Positions 9,533-17,527 of a stretch of DNA of 64,000 nt are shown here, one piece after another; positions within the stretch are counted from its first letter, which is position 1; each line of letters opens with the position of its first letter. Source of the stretch: JAHBNG01 sp039028975 (GTDB taxonomy: Bacteria; Chloroflexota; Anaerolineae; Caldilineales; Caldilineaceae); assembly GCA_039028975.1 (NCBI GenBank), contig JBCCHB010000036.1:1-64000 (forward strand), written 5' to 3'. The translations under genes were made by a program, and so were the position numbers. The notes beneath the pieces were generated by a model that saw only the letters and a program-made list of their open reading frames with translations, was not told the origin of the DNA and ran no database searches.

Positions 9533-10288
9533 ATGAACCCAAAAGCCCTTGAAGTCATGGATTTGACGGTCGCCTACCAAGAGACACCTGTTCTGTGGGA
9601 TGTGGATCTGCATGTCCCGCAGGGCATCTTAATGGCCATCGTCGGTCCCAATGGAGCGGGAAAGACAACATTGCTCAAGACGATATTGGGGATGATGAAG
9701 CCTGCCGCTGGTCATATACGGATCTTTGGCAAATCCTATGAAGAGCAGCGTCAACTGATCGGCTATGTCCCTCAACGTGGTAGTGTTGATTGGGACTTCC
9801 CCACGAATGTTTTGGACGTAGTCATGATGGGGCGCTATGGGGACCTGGGTTGGTTTCGCCGACCTGGCAGGACAGAAAGAGAGCTGGCCAATCAAGCGTT
9901 GGAAAAGGTCGGCATGATCGATTTTGCCGAACGGCAGATTAGCCAATTATCTGGCGGACAACAGCAGCGTGTCTTCTTAGCTCGGGCGCTGGTTCAGGAT
10001 GCTAACGTTTATTTTATGGATGAGCCGTTCCAAGGCGTGGATGCCACGACAGAACGGGCTATTATCCGACTGCTGCAAGAGTTGCGCTCCCAGGGCAAGA
10101 CTGTAATTGCCGTTCATCATGATTTGCAGACCGTTACCGAGTATTTTGACTGGATTACCCTGCTCAACGTGCGCTGTATTGCCTGTGGTCCTGCAGTAGA
10201 GATCTTCACAGAGGAGAATCTGCGCCAAACCTATGGTGGACGGGTTGCCTTCTTGGGGCAGAGGGCCTACCAGACGGAGAGCGCATAA
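9533..10288 (+). CDS. Metal ABC transporter ATP-binding protein (ZnuC/MntB/TroB-like)
   Basis: Cytoplasmic ATPase energising metal import. Walker A GPNGAGKTT (about residue 37), Q-loop in 'GYVPQRGSVDWDFP', signature LSGGQQQR, Walker B VYFMDEP, and H-loop in 'VIAVHHDL'. The 'QRGSVDWDFPTNVLDVV' stretch is typical of Mn/Zn/Fe chelate importers. Length (251 aa) is normal. It starts 2 bp after the substrate-binding gene, so translation is coupled. A short MITE derivative (10351-10386) lies in the 183-bp gap before the permease. Confidence 0.92.
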   Translation: MNPKALEVMDLTVAYQETPVLWDVDLHVPQGILMAIVGPNGAGKTTLLKTILGMMKPAAGHIRIFGKSYEEQRQLIGYVPQRGSVDWDFPTNVLDVVMMGRYGDLGWFRRPGRTERELANQALEKVGMIDFAERQISQLSGGQQQRVFLARALVQDANVYFMDEPFQGVDATTERAIIRLLQELRSQGKTVIAVHHDLQTVTEYFDWITLLNVRCIACGPAVEIFTEENLRQTYGGRVAFLGQRAYQTESA

Positions 10289-10350
10289 AATAATTAATTT
10301 GTGAATATGAGAATTGTTGAATTATTAATGGCTTGGTCAGTGAAGCTATC

Positions 10351-10386
10351 TATACTCAGCTCCGTTTGAAAACGACCGCAGTATAG
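10351..10386 (+). repeat. MITE-1, internally deleted copy (36 bp)
   Basis: Both termini of the MITE-1 family (TATACTCAGCTCCGTTTG and ACGACCGCAGTATAG) are joined directly, with the middle of about 50 bp lost. It sits between the ATPase and permease genes of the metal operon. Confidence 0.75.
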
Positions 10387-10471
10387 TTTTGTGGAATTGG
10401 CTTGAACGTCCAAGTACATTTTATTAACTACCCACAAATTCAACAAATAATTATTCATTGGGACCACACGT

Positions 10472-11686
10472 ATGGATATTCTATCATTATTCAACGATCT
10501 ATTGTTCAACTACACCCTTCGCTCGGTGGCATTGGGAACCGCCGTCATTGGGGCCATTAGTGGCGTACTAGGCTGCTTTGCGCTCCTGCGTAAGCAGAGC
10601 CTGTTAGGCGATGCTATCTCTCATGCAGCCTTGCCGGGTGTGGTGTTGGCTTTTATCATTACGCGTAGCCGCTCATCGATCATCTTGATGATTGGAGCGG
10701 CATTGGCTGGGTGGCTAGCTACGTTGCTTATTCAGACAGTGGTGAGCAACACCCGAATTAAAGAAGATAGTGCCTTGGGCTTAGCCCTTTCTGTCTTCTT
10801 TGGCTTTGGCCTCATGTTACTCAGCTTTACTCAGCGCATGACCACGGCCCGCCAAGCTGGGCTAGATCGCTTCCTCTTTGGTCAAGCTGCGGCCATCATT
10901 GAGCGGGATGTCATTGTGATGACCATCATTGGCACGTTGGCGCTTCTAGCAGTGGCCCTTTACTGGAAAGAATTTAAGCTCATTAGCTTTGACCCTGCCT
11001 ACGCGGCTAGCATTGGCTACCCTGTACGCAGCCTTAGCATTGGGCTAACGACGCTGATGGTCATCGCGATTGTGATTGGGCTCCAGACGGTGGGCGTGAT
11101 TCTGATGAGCGCAATGTTGGTGGCTCCGGCAGCTGCGGCCCGCCAATGGACAGACAAACTGTCCGTTATGGTGGTGATTGCTGCTGCCTTTGGGGCTATG
11201 AGTGGGGTAGGCGGGGCTATTGTTAGCGCCACTAGCACGGGGCTCTCGACGGGCCCCGTTATTGTGCTGATCATTAGCACAATCACTATCCTATCCATGC
11301 TCTTGGCACCCAATCGGGGATTGGTCTGGCGGTGGTTCCAGCGGCAGCGTAATCAGCAGAGGCTGCAATTAGAGATGGTTCTGGCGGATCTTCATTCGCT
11401 AGCACAGCAGCATCGTGACAACCCAGCTTATGGCCATGATGTGGCCGTATTGAAGACCATGAATCACTTCCAAGGGGGGGTCGCCTATACGCTAAAAGCA
11501 CTAGAGGCTCAAGCACTAGCGCAACAGGTTCATCCCGGCAAGTGGGCCTTAACTGCCAAGGGATGGGAAGAGGCCGAACGGTTACAGCAGATTCGTTGGC
11601 GGGAATCCGATTCGGATGATCCTACTTCAGTAGACATTCATTCTGAGACCAAGACGGAACTCATTCGGGCAGGGGGTGTGGCATGA
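10472..11686 (+). CDS. Metal ABC transporter permease with C-terminal winged-helix-like tail
   Basis: Membrane permease of the ABC-3 (ZnuB/MntC/TroC) family. The first about 285 residues hold the usual 8-9 helices with 'GCFALLRKQSLLGDAISHAALPGV' features and 'VGVILMSAMLVAPAAAARQW'. About 110 further residues, from 'WFQRQRNQQRL' on, are cytoplasmic and helical, ending in an 'ALEAQALAQQ...GKWALTAKGWEEAERL' pattern like a winged-helix DNA-binding or DtxR-type domain. ZnuB is normally about 260-280 aa, so 404 aa is long. The stop overlaps the next permease by 4 bp (ATGA). Compare Chlamydia YtgCR, a permease-repressor fusion. Confidence 0.88.
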   Translation: MDILSLFNDLLFNYTLRSVALGTAVIGAISGVLGCFALLRKQSLLGDAISHAALPGVVLAFIITRSRSSIILMIGAALAGWLATLLIQTVVSNTRIKEDSALGLALSVFFGFGLMLLSFTQRMTTARQAGLDRFLFGQAAAIIERDVIVMTIIGTLALLAVALYWKEFKLISFDPAYAASIGYPVRSLSIGLTTLMVIAIVIGLQTVGVILMSAMLVAPAAAARQWTDKLSVMVVIAAAFGAMSGVGGAIVSATSTGLSTGPVIVLIISTITILSMLLAPNRGLVWRWFQRQRNQQRLQLEMVLADLHSLAQQHRDNPAYGHDVAVLKTMNHFQGGVAYTLKALEAQALAQQVHPGKWALTAKGWEEAERLQQIRWRESDSDDPTSVDIHSETKTELIRAGGVA

Positions 11687-12792
11687 GCATGGCCCAAATT
11701 GAGATTCAGCTGATTGCTGCAGTGGTGGCGGCCGCTTGCGCACTACCTGGCACCTTTTTGATCTTGCGACGCATGGCCATGATGAGCGATGCCATTAGCC
11801 ATACGGTTCTGCTCGGTATTGTGTTGGCTTTCTTTGTCGTGCAGGAATTTGGTCATCCCCTACTTATGATCGGGGCCGCGCTCATGGGCATCTTGACGGT
11901 GAGTTTAGTCGAGCTGCTCAACCGGACCCGGCTGGTAAAGGAAGATGCCGCCATTGGCATTGTCTTCCCAGCCCTCTTTAGCATTGCGGTCCTGCTTATC
12001 TCTATCTTTGCCCGCAACGTCCACTTGGACACCCACATGGTCTTTCAAGGTGATTTGGTCTTCGCCCCCTTCGAACGCCTTACGCTTTTTGGAATGGACC
12101 TGGGTCCGCGTACCCTCATTGTCATGGGGGTGATTCTGCTACTTAACCTGCTCTTTATTCTGCTCTTCTACAAAGAGTTGAAGATATCGACCTTTGACGC
12201 AGGGTTGGCTGCTTCCCTCGGTTTTTCACCCGTATTGATCCACTACGCATTGACGGCTATGGTTTCGATCACGGCTGTAGGCGCATTTGACGCAGTTGGT
12301 TCTATTCTGGTAGTAGCACTTATGGTTGTGCCGCCAGCCACGGCTTATCTGCTGACGGATCGCCTGGATCAGATGCTCTATCTCAGCGTTGGCATTGGGG
12401 TACTAGGTGCCATTGGAGGATATTGGCTAGCGCATCAGGTGGACGCCAACATTGCCGGGGCTATGGTCACCGTGATTGGCCTGCTCTTTCTGGTCGGCTT
12501 GCTCCTTTCGCCAAGCCGGGGCCTGCTGACCATTATACGTCGCAGGCTGCGTCAGCGCTGGGAGTTTGCCCAATCCATGCTGACCATTCATCTTTTGCAT
12601 CACGAAGGCGATCCCGATGCCCAGTATGAGAGCCGCATTGAGCATCTTCTGGAGCATATTCGCTGGGAGCCAGATTTTGCCGAGCAGGTAGTACGCTATG
12701 CCGAGCGCAAAGGACTCATTCGTCGCCACAGTGGTAATTTGCAACTGACTGAGGAAGGCCGCGTAATGGCACAGCAGGCCATGATTCACTAA
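11683..12792 (+). CDS. Second metal ABC transporter permease with C-terminal winged-helix-like tail
   Basis: Paralogue and presumed partner of the preceding permease, forming a TroC/TroD-like heterodimer. The core shows 'LRRMAMMSDAISHTVLLGIVLAF' and 'VGSILVVALMVVPPATAYLL', signatures of ABC-3 permeases. After about residue 285 a soluble tail follows; its end 'AEQVVRYAERKGLIRRHSGNLQLTEEGRVMAQ' reads as recognition helix plus wing of a winged-helix domain. Start chosen from the 4-bp ATGA overlap with the first permease. It closes the operon. Confidence 0.88.
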   Translation: MSMAQIEIQLIAAVVAAACALPGTFLILRRMAMMSDAISHTVLLGIVLAFFVVQEFGHPLLMIGAALMGILTVSLVELLNRTRLVKEDAAIGIVFPALFSIAVLLISIFARNVHLDTHMVFQGDLVFAPFERLTLFGMDLGPRTLIVMGVILLLNLLFILLFYKELKISTFDAGLAASLGFSPVLIHYALTAMVSITAVGAFDAVGSILVVALMVVPPATAYLLTDRLDQMLYLSVGIGVLGAIGGYWLAHQVDANIAGAMVTVIGLLFLVGLLLSPSRGLLTIIRRRLRQRWEFAQSMLTIHLLHHEGDPDAQYESRIEHLLEHIRWEPDFAEQVVRYAERKGLIRRHSGNLQLTEEGRVMAQQAMIH

Positions 12793-12872
12793 GCCTTGAC
12801 AAGCAGATTTTGATAGGCTACGATTGACAGTACATTTACTTGAGTTACAGTACTTTGTGAGAAATGACCTGA

Positions 12873-13622
12873 ATGCCTTTACTTGACCATTTCCACCCAC
12901 CGCTTAGCCACCACCGCCAATGGCGTTCATTTCATACAGGTTGGGCGGAAAATTTGACTGCTGATCTGAACAAGTGGTTGCCTCAAGGGTACTTTGCCGA
13001 ACCGACTGCCACCTACGGAATTGAGATCGACGTAGCCACCTTTACAGAGTCAAATTCACCAGATAGTCCACGCGTTTTGCGTGAAGCGACGATACCCTAT
13101 CTGGCACGAAAAATTGATAAAGATACCCCGCTTGAATGGCAGGTTCCGCCACCTAATCATACCATACCATTTGAACCTAGCAGCGAAGTTGTGGAAGTGC
13201 TAATCTACGATGGGCGAGCAGGGCCAGATCTGGTCGGGGCCATCGAATTGGTAAGTCCGGCTAACAAAGACCGACCGGCGGAACGCAGCACATTTGTCTC
13301 TAAATGTGAAACCTACCTAAGCCTAGGCGTTGGATTGATCATCGTTGATATTGTCACGACTCGCAAGAGCAATTTGCACAATGAACTCATGCAGCGGTTG
13401 GATGCACCATCAGAGATTCATCTGGCAGCTGATCTGTATACGGTGGCTTATCGCATCGTGACGAGAGATTCCCAATCAGCACTAGATTGTTGGCCAGAGA
13501 AACTGACGCTAGGGGTAAAGCTACCGATTTTGCCGCTCTGGCTGAAGGGCGATATCTGCATACCAGTTAATTTGGACGCTACATACGACGAAACCTGCAT
13601 GAGGCATCGTATTACCACCTGA
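12873..13622 (+). CDS. DUF4058-like protein of unknown function
   Basis: A 249-residue cytoplasmic protein resembling a family often annotated DUF4058. Features: N-terminal MPLLDHFHPPLS, 'WRSFHTGWAENLTADLN', 'LPQGYFAEP', 'GIEIDVATF', and a central 'DLVGAIELVSPANKDRP' followed by 'VGLIIVDIVTTRKSNLHNELM'. The alternation of acidic residues with IELVSPANK looks like a PD-(D/E)XK-type core, but that is my inference. It lies 80 bp after the metal operon and 5 bp before the HAD gene. A 49-codon remnant of a paralogue lies at 29503-29652. Confidence 0.6.
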   Translation: MPLLDHFHPPLSHHRQWRSFHTGWAENLTADLNKWLPQGYFAEPTATYGIEIDVATFTESNSPDSPRVLREATIPYLARKIDKDTPLEWQVPPPNHTIPFEPSSEVVEVLIYDGRAGPDLVGAIELVSPANKDRPAERSTFVSKCETYLSLGVGLIIVDIVTTRKSNLHNELMQRLDAPSEIHLAADLYTVAYRIVTRDSQSALDCWPEKLTLGVKLPILPLWLKGDICIPVNLDATYDETCMRHRITT

Positions 13623-13627
13623 TTCCA

Positions 13628-14248
13628 ATGAACTATAAAGCCCTCTTCACCGATCTGGATGGCGTCATCCGCATCTGGCGACGCCAAAATGAAGTAGATA
13701 CAATGCCTCAAAGCGGTTTGCCAGATGGAGCCATTCGCCAAATCGCCTTTTCACCAGAACTAGTGCAACCAGCCATTCATGGTCAATGTACCCATGAAGA
13801 ATGGATGAGGCAGGTAGAGGAACAGCTCCAGCGGGAGTATCCAGAAGCTGATGCGAAGCAGATTATGCAACGCTTTTCTGAACCAGCAGGCGAAGTGGAC
13901 CACCGTGTGCTAGGCTTGATTCGAGCCTGCCGCAAGACGGCCCCCGTCTATCTGATTACCAATGCCACATCTCGCCTGCCTTCTGATCTGGCGGCCTTGG
14001 GATTGAATGAGGAATTTGATCAGGTGATTAATTCCTCAGATATTGGCTATGCGAAGCCTGGTCCGGAAATTTTCCAGACAGCCTTGCAAATTGCTGGTGT
14101 AACCGCGGAACAATCCTTCTTTGTGGATGATACAGAGAAAAATGTGCTTGCCGCGGCTGATTTGGGCTTCGGTAGCCATCTCTACGAAAGTCAATCCAAA
14201 CTCTCCGCTCACCTCATGAAAATTGGTTTGCTAAATTTGATCTACTGA
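13628..14248 (+). CDS. HAD-family hydrolase (subfamily IA)
   Basis: Haloacid-dehalogenase-fold phosphatase. Motif I is 'LFTDLDGVIRIW' (nucleophile Asp and acid/base Asp), motif II the Thr of 'VYLITNATS', motif III the Lys of 'IGYAKPGPEIF', motif IV the acidic pair of 'FVDDTEKNV'. The helical cap between motifs I and II matches subfamily IA, and 206 aa is normal. It starts 5 bp after the DUF4058-like gene and is probably co-transcribed. Substrate unknown. Confidence 0.85.
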   Translation: MNYKALFTDLDGVIRIWRRQNEVDTMPQSGLPDGAIRQIAFSPELVQPAIHGQCTHEEWMRQVEEQLQREYPEADAKQIMQRFSEPAGEVDHRVLGLIRACRKTAPVYLITNATSRLPSDLAALGLNEEFDQVINSSDIGYAKPGPEIFQTALQIAGVTAEQSFFVDDTEKNVLAAADLGFGSHLYESQSKLSAHLMKIGLLNLIY

Positions 14249-14281
14249 TCGTCAAACCGCTTTTTATCTTTTACTGCATTG

Positions 14282-15331
14282 TTACTCGCTCTCAATCTTT
14301 ACCTCTACGCCCACAGAATGTGCTGCCTTTTGAATCTGTGTCCATGTGGTATCTGCCAGCGGAATCCCCTCTTGTTGTCGTCGCGCAACGTTGCGAAAGT
14401 CTAGCTCACCTGGCATCAAGATCTCCTGGAAACCATCGGCTAGCTCGGCTGACTTCATATAAGTAGAGACGTCAGCCATCAGCGCTTTGAAGTTGATGAG
14501 GTCACCAAAAGCGGCTGGATTAATGACGATTAAGCACAATCCATTGCCCAGGCGTTCTGGATCATCAACCTGGATGCCAGCCAGGGTTGCGCCTAATATT
14601 TCTACCAGCAGACTGAGCGCATACCCCTTATATCCTACCAATCCACCAAAGGTAAGCATGGCACCCTTGGGTGGCCCATAAAAATCGGCGGGATCATTGG
14701 TTGGCTTGCCCGCCGAGTCAACAATCGCATTATCAGGCAAGGGATTGCCCTGGTGAAGCGAAACCCGCACTTTCCCTTCTGACATGACACTGGTTGCAAA
14801 GTCTGCCAGAACGGGATGATCGTCTGTGGGAATACCATAAGCAATCGGGTTGGTCGATAACCTGCCTTCTCGACCACCAAAGGGGGCTACATGGTGGCCA
14901 TACATGGGCCAAGTGGTTGTTGCCAGACAGATCATATCCTGTTCGGCGGCCCGCTGGGGATAGGCACCCAGACGCCCGACGTGATTACAGTTGTGGGCCA
15001 GAACGCAGCTAATATTGTGGGTACGGGCCTTTTCCAGCGCGATGTCTAACGCGCGAAACGCTACCACCTGCCCAAAGTTGTGCCCTCCATCCACAATCGC
15101 TGTGGTAGCTGTCTCTTTAGATAGAGTGGTTTTGGCACCAGGAACAATTTCGCCATCCGCGATTGTATTCACATATTGAGGCACGCGAATGATACCGTGG
15201 GAATCCATACCCAGAAGGTTGGCATAGACGAGTTCCTTGGCAACAAGGCTTGCCTCATCGGCAGGGACAGAGATGGCCTCAAAGACTTGGGTCCCAATCT
15301 GTTCAAGATACGCAGGCGTGAAAGTTGGCAT
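14282..15331 (-). CDS. Ldh family (malate/L-lactate/ureidoglycolate-type) NAD(P)-dependent dehydrogenase
   Basis: Member of the malate/L-lactate dehydrogenase family unrelated to classical Rossmann LDH. Diagnostic stretches are 'DSHGIIRVPQYV', 'NHVGRLGAYPQRAAEQ', the 'PFGGREGRLSTNPIAYGIP' loop and 'GGLVGYKGYALSLLVEILGATLAG'. The ATG at 15331 is chosen over one 15 codons upstream because AAAGGAG precedes it by 6-7 bases. Substrate in this family ranges over lactate, malate, ureidoglycolate, sulfolactate and 2,3-diketogulonate, and cannot be fixed here. It is convergent with the HAD gene and lies downstream of a GH32-like gene on the same strand. Confidence 0.87.
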   Translation of the reverse strand: MPTFTPAYLEQIGTQVFEAISVPADEASLVAKELVYANLLGMDSHGIIRVPQYVNTIADGEIVPGAKTTLSKETATTAIVDGGHNFGQVVAFRALDIALEKARTHNISCVLAHNCNHVGRLGAYPQRAAEQDMICLATTTWPMYGHHVAPFGGREGRLSTNPIAYGIPTDDHPVLADFATSVMSEGKVRVSLHQGNPLPDNAIVDSAGKPTNDPADFYGPPKGAMLTFGGLVGYKGYALSLLVEILGATLAGIQVDDPERLGNGLCLIVINPAAFGDLINFKALMADVSTYMKSAELADGFQEILMPGELDFRNVARRQQEGIPLADTTWTQIQKAAHSVGVEVKIESE

Positions 15332-15428
15332 TGGTTTCTCCTTTGTGGGTATTATCAGTAGTTTTTCATGGATCAAGATGCACCACCGAGGATGGTAAAG
15401 TCCTGCTAATCCATCTGAATCCGTGTCC

Positions 15429-15511
15429 TATAGTCTTTAAGAAAAAGATTTTCCCGCCGCCCTTCGACAGGCTCAGGGGACAACTGGAAAATCTTTTTCT
15501 GGATATCTATA
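15429..15511 (+). repeat. MITE-2 copy
   Basis: A hairpin element about 83 bp long with arms AAGAAAAAGATTTTCC and GGAAAATCTTTTTCT and TATAG/CTATA ends. The central loop contains CTTCGACAGGCTCAGGGG. Same family as 51116-51200 and 58112-58196. It lies between two minus-strand genes. Confidence 0.8.
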
Positions 15512-15561
15512 TTTAGAGGGCAGGTTGCAATGTACTTGATGTCTGCCAGACCGACTCTGGA

Positions 15562-17217
15562 CTAGGCGACCAAGCGACTCTGACTGATTGGAAGGTCTCG
15601 TCCATCTGTGAAGCCAGGTCCCCCAGCAGCCATGTAACCGCCGCTGGCCCCATTGGGATCGTCTGTTACCCAGAAAGAGAAGAGGGTTCCAGCCGTTAGG
15701 TGGAAGCAGAATCGGATCGGCTGTCCTGCAACAGCGGAAAGGTCGACATCGGAGAGCCACTTCACCTCGCTACAGGTGCTATCCTCATGGAGCGAATCAC
15801 AATATTCCGCGCCCAACCCTTCAAAAGGTGTCCCGTCCTTATGCAAAACGGATACTTGAAGATCTCCTTCTGTTGTACGAAAGTTGACAAACAGTCGCTT
15901 TCCCTTGCAGGTGAGCGGGCGTGTAGTCAATTCGCCGCCATCTGCACCTGCTTTCATCCCCACAAAGCCATCCCGTCGGAGAGTTGCCAACCCTGTGCTA
16001 GCTCCGGCATACATAACCCGACGAGAGAGACCTGGATGCCCAGCATCTGTTGTCCCAAGAGTAGGCGACTGACCGGAAAAAGCAGTGAAGTAAATGTAGA
16101 CTTGCTCACCGACCACGAGGCAGACCCCACCGGCAGCATGAAGATAGGCTCGATTCCATTCCCCTACTTTGCGGCTCGAAGCCAAGAAGGGGGTGCGATC
16201 TGGACGACTAAAGTGAAAGCCGTCCCGGCTGTAGCCTAACGTCAAATCTATGGTTTTGGGGACACCTTCTCTGGCACAGATATCGTTCTCAGGGCCGCGG
16301 AAGATGGCAAACATCCCCAGCATGAGGCTTTCGTAGGGCGTTACATTCAAGTCGTAGAGCGCAACTCGATGATCAGGTCGGGCCGGATCGGGTAAATCGT
16401 GCTGATCAACCCGCTGCCAGAATACCTCATCCGTCTCCACATCCCACTGGGGGTTGCCCAGGAAGTCATCCGACTCGTGATAGAAGCGCGCTCGCAGCTT
16501 GGTCACTTGGGAGGCTCGCCGAATGCTCATACACCATTTTCGACGGAATGGATTGTAGAAAAATGAAGTGTTGTCACCAACGCGAGTCGTGGTGACCGGG
16601 TCGCTCCAGTGGATACCATCCGGCGAGACCTGAAGCCACCCTTCACCGATGGCGTCCGCCATGCCCTTATTATAGTGTCTGTAGAATTGAAACATTTTGA
16701 AGCGCTGACTGATATCCTGGCTCGAGTGATCCAACCAGACGAGGCAACCGTCCCGATCTGAGCCATCCCGATTGGGCCAGACCAAATTCGTTTCTGGAAC
16801 CACATCAAAATTTGGACGCTCCCAATGAATGCCATCTTGGCTGGTGGCCAAGGCAGTACTATGAAACCAGCCGGGCATATACCACATCTTAAAGAGTTGC
16901 TCCTCAGGGTCGTACCAAACCCCATCATTGAAGGGAGCCGCCATTGGACAATTGCCAAAGTCCATCTCTTCCTCAGTTTCAGGCACTAATACTGGACTTT
17001 GGGGATGGATCTCGGGTTTGCCAAAGACTCGGTTCAAGGAGGTCGATTCAATGAGGAAGTCGTCTACAAAGAGCTGCCGCCCTAAATCAATGGGGATAAC
17101 AGCGGGAGGAGCGGCGAGATAGGGTACCGGAATTGGCTCAGACGAACCTGCCGATAGAGTCTGTGGTGGCCAAATCTCTGGCAAGGCGATGCCGTTGTAT
17201 AAGGTTTCAAAGGTCAT
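15562..17217 (-). CDS. GH32/GH43-like beta-propeller glycosidase family protein
   Basis: A 551-residue protein of the family often annotated glycosyl hydrolase family 32-like. Seen: 'GRQLFVDDFLIE' near the start, 'DGVWYDPEEQLFKMWYMPGW', 'ATSQDGIHWERPN', then repeated 'SPDGIHWSDPV' and 'SRDGFHFSRPDR' blade motifs, each Asp-Gly-(I/F)-H-(W/F), as expected for a five-bladed propeller. A C-terminal beta-sandwich-like part (from 'PLTCKGKRLFVNF') resembles the GH32 C-terminal domain. No signal peptide is visible, so it is probably cytoplasmic. Catalytic acids are not certain. Confidence 0.7.
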   Translation of the reverse strand: MTFETLYNGIALPEIWPPQTLSAGSSEPIPVPYLAAPPAVIPIDLGRQLFVDDFLIESTSLNRVFGKPEIHPQSPVLVPETEEEMDFGNCPMAAPFNDGVWYDPEEQLFKMWYMPGWFHSTALATSQDGIHWERPNFDVVPETNLVWPNRDGSDRDGCLVWLDHSSQDISQRFKMFQFYRHYNKGMADAIGEGWLQVSPDGIHWSDPVTTTRVGDNTSFFYNPFRRKWCMSIRRASQVTKLRARFYHESDDFLGNPQWDVETDEVFWQRVDQHDLPDPARPDHRVALYDLNVTPYESLMLGMFAIFRGPENDICAREGVPKTIDLTLGYSRDGFHFSRPDRTPFLASSRKVGEWNRAYLHAAGGVCLVVGEQVYIYFTAFSGQSPTLGTTDAGHPGLSRRVMYAGASTGLATLRRDGFVGMKAGADGGELTTRPLTCKGKRLFVNFRTTEGDLQVSVLHKDGTPFEGLGAEYCDSLHEDSTCSEVKWLSDVDLSAVAGQPIRFCFHLTAGTLFSFWVTDDPNGASGGYMAAGGPGFTDGRDLPISQSRLVA

Positions 17218-17527
17218 GGGCTGCTCTCAGTTTTGATGAAGGTGGCGAAATCAGGATGTCTCCTACTGATTATATCAAGCCAGGTTACTACCCACAAACC
17301 GCTTTATTTTGCCTATCTCCCAACTGTTTGACCAGAAGTAGCCTCGTGCCATATAATCGGGAGATACTGTCTATTTGGAACATACGCTCTATTGAAAATG
17401 TTTGCTAAGGAATGAATTGCAAATAACTTGCGCGTTTCGCTCGGGTGTAGCCCCGCCAAATGACCAAGTTATAGTCTACTAAAAAGTAACCCCATTGTAA
17501 TCACTTCAGGAGGACTCTCGTTAGATT

